Source of the DNA: Anaerolineaceae bacterium
GTDB lineage: Bacteria > Chloroflexota > Anaerolineae > Aggregatilineales > Phototrophicaceae
DNA: 64,000 nt
NCBI GenBank assembly: GCA_026708325.1
Contig: JAPOVC010000007.1
Coordinates: 1 to 64,000 of the forward strand
Direction: 5' to 3'
Shown: positions 1-7,412 of the stretch, one piece after another
Position numbering within the stretch: the stretch's first letter is position 1
Layout of the letters: every line of letters begins with the position of its first letter
Program-made: the position numbers and the translations under genes
The notes under the pieces: model-generated
What the model saw: only the letters and a program-made list of their open reading frames with translations
What the model was told of the DNA's origin: nothing
The model's database searches: none

Positions 1-132
1 GAAGGCGGCCTGATCGGCTGGTCATACAACCGGCACCTGACGATTCTGGACGACCCGGGCAGCTTCAGCTTCGAAGGGTCCTGCGATACCGGCACCCGCG
101 GCGCGGGCGGCGGCGCCGGCGGCAGCGCCTGA
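1..132 (+). CDS. 3' end of a secreted SH3-domain protein (tandem paralogue, cut by window edge)
   Basis: Frame 1 is open from the first base to a TGA at 130-132 and encodes 43 residues. It matches the C-terminal end of the 414-2270 product almost residue for residue, including the end of the last SH3 domain and the Gly-rich tail. The one clear difference is that it lacks ten residues (TGTFAGSSIN) that are present in the downstream copy. The gene is therefore the upstream member of a direct tandem duplication with a period of about 2.14 kb. Its catalytic part lies outside the window. Confidence 0.85.
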   Translation, partial: EGGLIGWSYNRHLTILDDPGSFSFEGSCDTGTRGAGGGAGGSA

Positions 133-413
133 GCCCCTTTGCATGTTCAGATGAGGCCAGGGCAGGACAGCTGCACAAACGAGGGTGCCGCCTTGCGAAC
201 CCGTCTGCTTCTCGCCCTGTTCCTGCTCATCGTCGTCACCAGCGCCTCCCACGCCCGCCAAACCCCCAGGGCGGAGGTCGCAGGGGGAAAAGCGTTGTCC
301 CGTCCCTGCGCGGCGCCGCATTTGGACTAAAGCAATTTTGCGATGCGTCGCTCGCAAGGGTACAAATGGCCAGACACTTACGGGAACTTACAGCAAGATG
401 AGGTTGTTGTAAG
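133..413 (+). pseudogene. Inter-copy spacer with a remnant signal-peptide start of another paralogue
   Basis: This gap has no intact gene. Bases 131-300 are homologous to 2271-2430, with the same start (gcatgttcagatgaggccag) and the same order of blocks. Within it, 196-260 would encode TRLLLALFLLIVVTSASHAR, which matches the signal peptide of the 414 gene but has no start codon at the equivalent place. A 63-residue open frame beginning at 139 covers it. I read it as the decayed 5' end of an extra array member. Translation as a small secreted peptide cannot be excluded but nothing supports it. Confidence 0.6.
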
Positions 414-2270
414 ATGATCGCCCGTCTCTTGCTTGCCCTGTTCCTGCTCATCCTTACTTCCGCCGCCCAGGCCCAGGAAGTCGAACCCGTCTGGCTGGAG
501 GTCGCCGACGTCGCCCTGCGCCTGCGCGAAGGCCCCTCCACCGACGACGACATCATCACCCAACTGACGCCGCGCGAGGCCGTCGTGCTGCTTGAGCGCG
601 GCGAGGCCTGGAGCCAGGTCCGGCGCCAGGACGGTACGGCCGGCTGGGCGCATAACGACTACCTGCTCCCCTGGGACGAGCGCAACCGCCCGGATACCTG
701 GCGCCGCGTTGGCGACCGGCGCCTGTTCCGCGTTTTTGGCGGATCCCGCTGTAATGATCCCATACCGCCCTATACCGTCGACCGTTATGCTGATTTGCGC
801 GTCGTCAGCGAGCACAGTTACATCTACACCGTCGGCCGCGACTCCAGTGCCGTTCTGCCCAGTGAACGGGCGCTGCAGGAATACGGGCAAGCATTCGACG
901 AACGCATTTATCACCAGGCCCTCGATCTCTGGCGCATTGAGGATCCACCTCACATTGAGGGTGACGAGCGCGTCGTTATCCTGATCGCCGCCGGTTTTGG
1001 TACTCCGGGGGCATCATCTGGCTGGTATGTTGGGCGCAGCGGGATGCCACACGAAGCCAATCCTTCAGGCACCGGTTACCTTGGTATTGAGCAAACTATC
1101 TGGGAAGAAAGATGGGCGGACGTCGTTCTCGAATCGCGCAGTCTCCAGGTCCTGGCGCACGAATTCGGGCACCTGCTCCATCATCATGTCGGGCAAGGGA
1201 ACCATATGAGTTGGGTCAATGAGGGCTTCGCCGAATTCACCGAAAAGTATCTTGACCGGGATTTGACCCTTCTCGACAGGGGCTTGAGTCGAATGGAACA
1301 GGGTGCACACGATCCCGGCACCAACCAGTTAAACCATCCATCAACTCCTTCCTATATCAACAGCATGTACTTCATGACCTACATCTACGAGCAACTCGGC
1401 ATGGACACGCTGCGCAGCTTCGTCAACCACCCGCAACAGGGCCTGGCCGCTCTCGATACCCTGCTTGACGAAAGGGGTGATGGCAGGGACGCTGACGATT
1501 TCTTCACCGACTGGGTCATTGCCAACTACCTGAATGAAGCGCAACTTGAGGGAGGCCGCTATGGCTACCAGTTGTTCAGGCACAGTACCCTGCTGCAGCA
1601 GACGTTGCGAAGCACCCCGCTTCAGCAACTTCCGGCCCGCATCAGCGGCCATGCCGAGCCTTACTCCTCGAAGTACTACGAATTGAGCGATCCCCAGGGC
1701 CTGGGTCCGGACAGGCGCCTGTTGCTGGGTTTCCAGCTCTCCGGCCCGGTGACGCAGGACGCCTGGCTGCAAGTGGTGCAGGTCTTGCCCGAGCGCGTCG
1801 ACGTCCAGCGCTTCCGCGCCAGCGACTATCGCCGTCGGCCGGCCGTCCCGACACTGCTGGAACAGCCGGAACGGATTTTCATCGCCGTCTCCCCCTTTAC
1901 CCCTGGCGCGCGCCAGCGCACGCAGTCCGCGTACTATTCCCTGAACCTTGACGAGGTCCCCCTTTCCACGGACACCAGGGCCTGGACCACCGCCAACCTG
2001 ATGGTCCGCAGCGCCCCGCAGATCGCTGACAATTCGCTCGGGGTGTTGCGGCTCTGCAGCATCGTCCAGGTGCTGAAGTCCGAGGGGGACTGGAGCCTGA
2101 TTGAGGATGAAGGCGGCCTGATCGGCTGGTCATACAACCGGCACCTGACGATTCTGGACGACCAGGGCAGCTTCAGTTTCGAAGGGTCCTGCGATACCGG
2201 CACCCGCGGCACTGGAACCTTCGCCGGTTCCAGCATAAACGCGGGAGGCGGCGCCGGCGGCAGCGCCTGA
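414..2270 (+). CDS. Secreted SH3-domain protein with HExxH (gluzincin-like) peptidase core
   Basis: The 618-residue product has a signal peptide (residues 1-20, ending AQAQ), an N-terminal bacterial SH3 domain (about 25-85), a central peptidase-like region and a second SH3 domain near 530-590. The centre contains AHEFGHLLHHH with H249, E250 and H253, followed by NEGFAEFTE at 269-277, the spacing expected for the third zinc ligand in gluzincins. It is therefore probably an extracellular zinc peptidase anchored to wall or glycan by its SH3 domains. The substrate is unknown. Residues 600-609 are encoded by a palindromic insertion that is absent from the upstream paralogue. The ATG at 414 directly precedes the signal peptide. 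Confidence 0.8.
   Translation: MIARLLLALFLLILTSAAQAQEVEPVWLEVADVALRLREGPSTDDDIITQLTPREAVVLLERGEAWSQVRRQDGTAGWAHNDYLLPWDERNRPDTWRRVGDRRLFRVFGGSRCNDPIPPYTVDRYADLRVVSEHSYIYTVGRDSSAVLPSERALQEYGQAFDERIYHQALDLWRIEDPPHIEGDERVVILIAAGFGTPGASSGWYVGRSGMPHEANPSGTGYLGIEQTIWEERWADVVLESRSLQVLAHEFGHLLHHHVGQGNHMSWVNEGFAEFTEKYLDRDLTLLDRGLSRMEQGAHDPGTNQLNHPSTPSYINSMYFMTYIYEQLGMDTLRSFVNHPQQGLAALDTLLDERGDGRDADDFFTDWVIANYLNEAQLEGGRYGYQLFRHSTLLQQTLRSTPLQQLPARISGHAEPYSSKYYELSDPQGLGPDRRLLLGFQLSGPVTQDAWLQVVQVLPERVDVQRFRASDYRRRPAVPTLLEQPERIFIAVSPFTPGARQRTQSAYYSLNLDEVPLSTDTRAWTTANLMVRSAPQIADNSLGVLRLCSIVQVLKSEGDWSLIEDEGGLIGWSYNRHLTILDDQGSFSFEGSCDTGTRGTGTFAGSSINAGGGAGGSA
2209..2240. repeat. Palindromic element family A, copy 1 (inserted in coding sequence)
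   Basis: The core TGGAACCTTCGCCGGTTCCA is a 7-bp inverted repeat around a 6-base loop, followed by GCATAAAC. The 32 bases are identical to 5373-5404. Aligning with the tail of the paralogue ending at 132 gives an exact insertion of 30 bases (2211-2240) after the shared cacccgcggc. It adds ten codons in frame and no target-site duplication can be distinguished. Confidence 0.85.
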
Positions 2271-2535
2271 GCGCCCTTGCATGTTCAGATGAGGCCAGGG
2301 CAGGACAACTGAAGAAGCGAGGGTGTCGCCACACGAACCCGTCTGCTTTTCGCCCTTGTCCTGGTCATCCTTTCCTCAACCGCCCAGGCCCGGTGACCCC
2401 CCGGCGCTGGGTCGCAGGGTTTATCCCCTGAACGACGTCAATTAGGCAGCGCTCTTCTTGCACGATTCATACGCTGGTTCAGTCTCGATTCATCCTATGC
2501 TGAAGGGCGTTGCCGGATGGCGTCTTGGGGTGAAC
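2271..2535 (+). pseudogene. Second decayed signal-peptide remnant and spacer
   Basis: Bases 2271-2430 repeat 131-300. The encoded stretch TRLLFALVLVILSSTAQAR (about 2336-2394) is again the signal peptide of the SH3 family, here ended by TGA at about 2394-2396. No catalytic region follows. The remnant is succeeded by the unrelated gene at 2536. Bases 2440-2535 show no other feature apart from a possible earlier ATG (2458) for the next gene. Confidence 0.6.
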
Positions 2536-4353
2536 ATGGCACTGACGAAAAGCGACTTTGAGAAGTACCGCGTGAATGAGATTCTGGCGCGGCGTGACGA
2601 TGACGGCAACCTCACAGCCTGGTCATATCGGACTGCATGCATTGATGAACGCGACCAGCATGTGGAAGCCCAGGATGAGACCGGCATTGAGTTATTTACA
2701 CTGCTAGGCAATGTCTCATCATTTTGGTTGCACCCTCATGATATGGATCCCCACGCTCCATTCGATTACATGAAAGATGTGAATGGCAACCGCCGCGATT
2801 TAGCGGATGGTTTTGACACCAGAGAACTGGACTTCCTGGCTGCTGTAGTTTGCGATGTCGCTGAACCAATCATGCGAGCACAAATTGGAGATGTGCTTTG
2901 GGTATGCAGGCATGGCGGCAAAGACCGGCACAAAATTGCACGTCTCGCAAGCGATTCCTATTTGGAATCTGTTGCCCAAGAGGACCTTGCTCTTTGGATG
3001 GAGAATCGCCTTGAGCGTGCGATACAAATCGCAAAGTTGTTGAGCGATCGCGCACGGTTGCACAAGGCTTTGGCGCATGCAAAGGCGATTGCTGACAGAG
3101 AACTTGCTGCTGGCAAAGTGGCAGCCTGGAGCCGGATGATAGAGTTACTGGCCAAATATAGTGAGAAAGATCGTGACAAATTCGCTGAGCAAATCTGGCA
3201 GCGGGCTTCAGTGGTCGAAGATGAGGGGGAATTCGATTTTGCTGCCCGCCTCAAAGAGGATGCATTGAATCTCTTTAGGGCAAACAAGCAAACGACTCGG
3301 GTTAGAGAGGCGCGACTGGAGCTGGTGACGACTTTGGTTGCCAGCGCTGAGAATGAAGCAAATTCAGGCGAGGATTGGACAGCCTACTCCAGGGCTCAAT
3401 CTCATATAGAGCAAGCCATATCCCATCACAAGAAGGCGTCAGGAACGAACGAGCAATTGGAGAATCTGTACGAACTTCTGAATTCCTATGGCAAGAAAGT
3501 CAACGAGAAAATGGACTGGAAGGAGATGACAGTTGAGCTTCCGCTGGATACTCAGGATGAACTCAATGCCATGTCTGACAGAATCGCTGAAGACTTTAGG
3601 GGCAAGCCATTAGATGAAGCCCTCGTAGCACTGGCAGCAGGTCTGCAACCGATTGACGCGGATATGATTCGGGAGGAAACAAACAGGCGGGATGTAGGGC
3701 TGGCCGCACTTGTTGACAGTCGGGAAGTAAATCATGCGGGCAAAACTGTACGCAGGGGTGAAACGTTTTCGGCCGGTTGGTATGCAATGAATCATAGACA
3801 GATTCGTGCCCTGTGCATGATTCGACCGGCGATCATCCAGATAGAAGAAGACCACGATGTACAACTCGAAGACATCGCAAATCTGCTTGAGCAAAGCGAC
3901 TTTGTGCCTCCATACTCCAAATGGACGTATGCCCGCGGCCTGCTGGCAGGATTCAAATTTGACCTTGTAACGGCAGCGCACATCCTGCCCCCAACGCTCG
4001 AAAACGCATTACGTGAGATGCTCACAGCCATGGAAAGGAACTCGGCGGATTGGGACAGTGAGTTCATCTCAAAGGAGAGAGCGCTAGCTTGGGTTCTTGA
4101 ACAGCCGGATTTGGAGCAAGTCCTCGGTCCAAATCTCTTGTTTGACCTGAAAACCTTGCTGCTTGATGAAGAAGGTGGCTTCAATCTCCGAAACGAAGTT
4201 GCCCACGGTCTAATGGGCGACAGTGGTTTCTTCCGGGATGCCAAAGGGCGAAACAACCGGGAACTGGCGCAGGTCATTTACCTCTGGTGGCTTGCCTTGA
4301 GGCTGTGTTTCGTCATTAAGAGGACAGATCGCGCGGAACAACCTGCACCATAA
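2536..4353 (+). CDS. DUF4209-like protein with C-terminal HEPN-type R-x4-H motif
   Basis: The product is about 605 residues, soluble and mostly helical, with no signal peptide. The C-terminus has the DUF4209 hallmark NLRNEVAHG (R552, N553, H557), which also fits the R-x4-H catalytic motif of HEPN ribonucleases. The N-terminal part carries a conserved-looking ARIGD-like segment (AQIGDVLWV) about 115 residues in. ATG 2536 (MALTKSDFEKY) has a GGGG-containing site upstream and begins recognisable sequence; an in-frame ATG at 2458 would add 26 residues. Base composition is visibly less GC-rich than in the neighbours, which suggests horizontal acquisition. A defence or toxin-like RNase role is inference only. 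Confidence 0.6.
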   Translation: MALTKSDFEKYRVNEILARRDDDGNLTAWSYRTACIDERDQHVEAQDETGIELFTLLGNVSSFWLHPHDMDPHAPFDYMKDVNGNRRDLADGFDTRELDFLAAVVCDVAEPIMRAQIGDVLWVCRHGGKDRHKIARLASDSYLESVAQEDLALWMENRLERAIQIAKLLSDRARLHKALAHAKAIADRELAAGKVAAWSRMIELLAKYSEKDRDKFAEQIWQRASVVEDEGEFDFAARLKEDALNLFRANKQTTRVREARLELVTTLVASAENEANSGEDWTAYSRAQSHIEQAISHHKKASGTNEQLENLYELLNSYGKKVNEKMDWKEMTVELPLDTQDELNAMSDRIAEDFRGKPLDEALVALAAGLQPIDADMIREETNRRDVGLAALVDSREVNHAGKTVRRGETFSAGWYAMNHRQIRALCMIRPAIIQIEEDHDVQLEDIANLLEQSDFVPPYSKWTYARGLLAGFKFDLVTAAHILPPTLENALREMLTAMERNSADWDSEFISKERALAWVLEQPDLEQVLGPNLLFDLKTLLLDEEGGFNLRNEVAHGLMGDSGFFRDAKGRNNRELAQVIYLWWLALRLCFVIKRTDRAEQPAP

Positions 4354-4449
4354 TCACAACAACCGGCCCCGCGAATCGCGCTCCTGGCGAGCGCAGGGGA
4401 CTGACGAAAGGTGCCGTGCGGTGCCGGCCAGCAGCCCTCAATCGTCAAT

Positions 4450-5658
4450 TCAGGAACAGGCGATCTCCCGCGGCGTCGAGGCCTCGTCCCAGCGGCGCGC
4501 GAACTCCGCCTGGTAGGCGGCCGCCAGCGCCGCGTCCTCGATGATCAGCATATTCTCGTCGTTGCTCTGCGTCCCGCTGGCGGAGAAGTTGGCCGAGCCC
4601 GTCACCACCACGTCGTCGTCGATCAGGAAGACCTTGTGGTGCAGCAGGTACGGGTTGCCGTCCTGGCGCAGGTCCAGCCCGGCGCAGTGCAGCGGCCCCA
4701 GCTCGCTCCAGACGCTCTCGCTGCCGACGCGCTCGAAGATACCCTGCAGTTGCAGGCCCGCCGCCGCCTGGCGCAGCAGCAGCGAGCCGATGTCATCCAG
4801 GGTGAAGGAGAAGGCCATGAAACGGATGCGCTCCTGGGCCTCAGCCAGCGCGTCGTAAAGGGCGGCCGCCGGCTCGTCCTCCGGCCCGAAATGGAGGGCG
4901 ATGCGCGCTGTCCCCTCCTCGAATGGCATTGTGTCGCCCCGCGGCGAGCGCGGCCCGAAACGCCCCTGCACGAACATCTCGTCAAACTCGGCCTGATAGC
5001 GACGGGCGGCCTCCGCCGAGCGCAGTTGCAGCAGGTTGTTGTTGTGACGGTCGGCGCCGTTGACCGTCAGGTTCATCGAGCCGGTCCAGACGCTGAGATC
5101 GTCGATGATGACGAACTTGTTGTGCATCAGGGCGCTGCGGCCGTCGTCCACCACCGGGATGCCCGCCGCCCGCAGGGCCGTGATGAGGCCGTCCGAAGCG
5201 CGCAGGCCATGCTCGTCATCGCTGACGACGCGCACGCGCAGGCCGCGCTCCGCCGCGTCCAGGATCGCCCCGGCCAGCAGCGGGTTGTTGAGTTCGAATG
5301 CGGCGATGTCCAGCGAGACCTGCGCCGCGTCGATGGCCGCCGCCAGGGGCGCGTCGATGCCCCCGCTTCTTCGCACTGGAACCTTCGCCGGTTCCAGCAT
5401 AAACCGCTGCGGGGACAGGTCGCCACCGTTCCGCGCGACTGTGCCGCGGAGGGGGCTGCTGAAATACAGCGTCCAGTAGTCGCCGCTGGCAGTGTGGGCG
5501 CGCGCCAGACCCTCGGCTCCGACGGCTGCAGGAGGCAGGGCCGGGGGCGCGGCGGGCTGCAGGCCGAAAGGCCTGGGCGCCAGCGCCAGTTGCAGGGCCA
5601 GCGCCAGGGTCAGCGCCGCCAGCGTGAAGCCCGCCAGATGCCGCGTCGATGCGCTCAT
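4450..5658 (-). CDS. Secreted phospholipase D-like protein with two HKD motifs
   Basis: The 402-residue product has an N-terminal hydrophobic signal/anchor (about 8-28) and two PLD half-sites: HNKFVIIDD starting at H179 and HKVFLIDD starting at about H341. Each is followed by the usual GS-x-N(F/L) strand (TGSMNLT and TGSANFS). This is the complete active-site pair of the PLD superfamily (phosphodiesterase, nuclease or cardiolipin synthase). The substrate cannot be assigned. Residues about 85-95 (FMLEPAKVPVR) are encoded by the palindromic element at 5373-5404, located between the signal region and the first catalytic half, so the insertion is probably tolerated in a linker. Confidence 0.88.
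   Translation of the reverse strand: MSASTRHLAGFTLAALTLALALQLALAPRPFGLQPAAPPALPPAAVGAEGLARAHTASGDYWTLYFSSPLRGTVARNGGDLSPQRFMLEPAKVPVRRSGGIDAPLAAAIDAAQVSLDIAAFELNNPLLAGAILDAAERGLRVRVVSDDEHGLRASDGLITALRAAGIPVVDDGRSALMHNKFVIIDDLSVWTGSMNLTVNGADRHNNNLLQLRSAEAARRYQAEFDEMFVQGRFGPRSPRGDTMPFEEGTARIALHFGPEDEPAAALYDALAEAQERIRFMAFSFTLDDIGSLLLRQAAAGLQLQGIFERVGSESVWSELGPLHCAGLDLRQDGNPYLLHHKVFLIDDDVVVTGSANFSASGTQSNDENMLIIEDAALAAAYQAEFARRWDEASTPREIACS
5373..5404. repeat. Palindromic element family A, copy 2 (in PLD gene)
   Basis: The 32 bases are identical to 2209-2240. Here the host gene is on the other strand, so the element is read as RFMLEPAKVPV instead of GTGTFAGSSIN. Both readings are free of stops. 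Two unrelated genes therefore carry the same DNA in different frames and orientations. Confidence 0.88.
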
Positions 5659-5686
5659 GGACGGGTCACACCCCGCGGCGGCGTGC

Positions 5687-5692
5687 TACACT
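5687..5692 (+). promoter_or_regulatory. -10 box TACACT placing the start site at the VOC ATG
   Basis: TACACT ends 7 bases before ATG 5700, so a transcript starting the usual 7 or so bases downstream would begin at or next to the start codon. No convincing -35 box is visible. The region lies between divergent genes, with the PLD gene starting at 5658 on the minus strand. Confidence 0.45.
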
Positions 5693-5699
5693 GCGAGGG

Positions 5700-6080
5700 A
5701 TGGCGAATGATCACGGGACTCACAACATGCTGAAACTGATGCCGATCGTTTACGTGCGGGAGATGGCCCGTTCGCTTGATTTCTACCTGGCGCTGGGCCT
5801 GCAGGCGGACTACCTGCAGCGCGATGGCGTGTGGTCTTCGCTGAAGGCCGGCGACGCCTCGCTGGGCCTGCACGTGCTGGACCCCCTGCCGCCGCTGCAG
5901 GAGACCGACCGCGTGACGCTGGCGCTGGTCAGCGACGGGCCGCTGGAAGCGCTCGTGGAGAGCCTCGAAGCGCAGGGCATCGCGCCCGCGCGCGGCATCC
6001 ATGAGGAGCCCTTCGGCCGTTCGCTGCTGCTGAGGGACCCGGACGGCCTGCTCCTGCAGGTCAACGAGCACGCCCACTAA
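5700..6080 (+). CDS. VOC-superfamily protein (glyoxalase/bleomycin-resistance fold)
   Basis: The product is about 126 residues and begins MANDHGTHNMLKLMPIVYV. It has the beta-alpha-beta-beta-beta layout of VOC proteins: MPIVYVREMARSLDFYLALG as the first module and a C-terminal GRSLLLRDPDGLLLQVNE, where the terminal Glu is the usual metal ligand. Such small members are single-domain halves that dimerise. The substrate is unknown. ATG 5700 fits a leaderless transcript; ATG 5727 (MLKLMP) is the start suggested by homologous proteins. The 3' end overlaps coaE tail to tail by 20 bases. Confidence 0.85.
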   Translation: MANDHGTHNMLKLMPIVYVREMARSLDFYLALGLQADYLQRDGVWSSLKAGDASLGLHVLDPLPPLQETDRVTLALVSDGPLEALVESLEAQGIAPARGIHEEPFGRSLLLRDPDGLLLQVNEHAH

Positions 6081-6684
6081 GCCCGTCCGCCAGCGATTCC
6101 CAGGCCGCCCGCACCCGCTCCTGCAAGGCCGCCAGCGAGCCATCGTTGCGGATGACGAGGTCGGCGCGCGCCAGTTTGTCCGCCTGGGGGTTCTGCGCCC
6201 GCAGGCGCTGACGGCCGTCGGCGGGGCTCATGCCGCGCTGTCCCGTCAGCCGCGCCAGTTGGGTTTCCGGCGCGGCGTCCACCACCCAGACCGCGTCGAC
6301 GGCCTCCGCCAGGTCGCCCTCCAGCAGCTTGATGGCCTCAATGACCAGCACCGGCTGCGGCGCTGCCATGACAAGCGCGTCAATGCGGCGCCGGATGACG
6401 GGGTGGGTCAGGGCCTCCAGCCGGGCCAGCGCCGCCGCGTCGCTGAAGACGACGCGCCCCAGGGCCGCGCGGTCGAGGCGCTCCTGCCCGTCCAGCAGCG
6501 CCTCGCCGAATTCAGCGACGACCGCCGCGAGGGCCGCGCCCCCCGGTTCCAGCACCTCGCGCGCGACGCGGTCGGCATCGATGACGCCGGCGCCCAGAGC
6601 CTCCAGCTGCCCCAGCACCTGGCTCTTGCCGACCGCGATGTTGCCCGTCAGGCCGATGACAGTCTTGCCCGGCCAGCGACCCAT
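6061..6684 (-). CDS. coaE: Dephospho-CoA kinase
   Basis: The 207-residue product catalyses the last step of coenzyme A synthesis (ATP + dephospho-CoA). It shows the family start TVIGLTGNIAVGKS with the P-loop GNIAVGKS, then VIDADRVAREVLEPG, the CoaE substrate region, and THPVIRRRI. The length is normal for the family (about 200). It sits on the minus strand directly downstream of the tail-tube-like gene (17-base gap), so the two may be cotranscribed, and it converges with the VOC gene. Confidence 0.95.
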   Translation of the reverse strand: MGRWPGKTVIGLTGNIAVGKSQVLGQLEALGAGVIDADRVAREVLEPGGAALAAVVAEFGEALLDGQERLDRAALGRVVFSDAAALARLEALTHPVIRRRIDALVMAAPQPVLVIEAIKLLEGDLAEAVDAVWVVDAAPETQLARLTGQRGMSPADGRQRLRAQNPQADKLARADLVIRNDGSLAALQERVRAAWESLADGLSGRAR

Positions 6685-6701
6685 GCAAGTCTCCGCTGCG
6701 A

Positions 6702-7175
6702 CTAATCCGCCAGGAGCACCTTCTCCCTGGCCGGGAGCGGGTCCGGCTCGATGTCCTTGTAGTGGATCGTCAGCGTCTCTTCCAGCACGTCGTCGGACTT
6801 GCTGTCGAAGTCCGAATAGCCCACTTCCGCGATCCAGGCGTCGCGCACGGTCCAGCGCCGCAGGACCTCACCCTCTTCCAGCGCCAGCAGGGCCAGGGTG
6901 CGCGCCGGCCGCACGATGTCCTCGCCGGCGCCGAAGGTCTCGTTCACCCAGATATCGCAGGGGTGCTGCGGGTCCTGCTGCACCAGGCGGGTGACCTTGA
7001 AGGGTTCCTGCAGCTTGCGGATCGCGGTGGTGGTGCGCACGTCCAGGCGAAAAGCGACCAGTCCGCGCACGGCGAGGATTCCGTCCACGCGCTGGCCGTC
7101 GATTTCCAGCGCGAAGTCACAGGCCTTTTGTCCCTCTTCAACCTGCTGCTCGACGGCGTCTGTCTCGTCTGCCAT
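6702..7175 (-). CDS. T4 gp19-like phage tail-tube family protein (orphan)
   Basis: The product is 157 residues. ATG 7175 is chosen because AGGAGAG lies 8 or so bases upstream; a longer open frame to 7340 runs through repeats. The N-terminal FALEIDGQRVDGILAVRGL and C-terminal LRRWTVRDAWIAEVGYSDFD then LEETLTIHYKDIEP resemble the start and end strands of phage/contractile-system tube proteins (PF06841). The resemblance is by pattern only. No sheath, baseplate or other phage gene is nearby. The gene lies between coaE and a penicillin-binding protein. Confidence 0.5.
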   Translation of the reverse strand: MADETDAVEQQVEEGQKACDFALEIDGQRVDGILAVRGLVAFRLDVRTTTAIRKLQEPFKVTRLVQQDPQHPCDIWVNETFGAGEDIVRPARTLALLALEEGEVLRRWTVRDAWIAEVGYSDFDSKSDDVLEETLTIHYKDIEPDPLPAREKVLLAD

Positions 7176-7213
7176 GCTCTGTCTCTCCTCGCTGCGGCCC
7201 TGGCGCCAGTATA

Positions 7214-7325
7214 ACTTAGCGAGGGCACCAGCCCGAGCATCCCGAAGGGGCAGCGTTAGCCCGAAGCATCCCGCAGGGATAGCGAGAGCCCCGACTCGAA
7301 GCATCTCGCAGAGGCACTGCGCCGT
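7214..7325. repeat. Family C: three tandem copies of a roughly 33-bp hairpin repeat
   Basis: Three units share the frame GCG-x-(A)GC-x-CCGA(A)GCATCCCGCAGGGA. Their small stems differ in a compensated way: CCCGAAGGG in unit 1, CCCGCAGGG in unit 2 and CTCGCAGAG in unit 3. A further single copy is at about 32872-32905. The array occupies the spacer between the divergent tail-tube-like and PBP genes, where promoters would be expected. Confidence 0.7.
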
Positions 7326-7412
7326 ATACGACCGCGCCACAAACCGCTAAACTAATCCTTGTCTCGCCTGCCCATCATAAACCATGCCGCCGCGGGAGGG
7401 TGTGAGCGCCTC

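Noticed and set aside
7214..7325. Tandem repeats as a possible CRISPR array
   Set aside because: Units are contiguous, without unique spacers, and differ in their stems; no cas gene is present.
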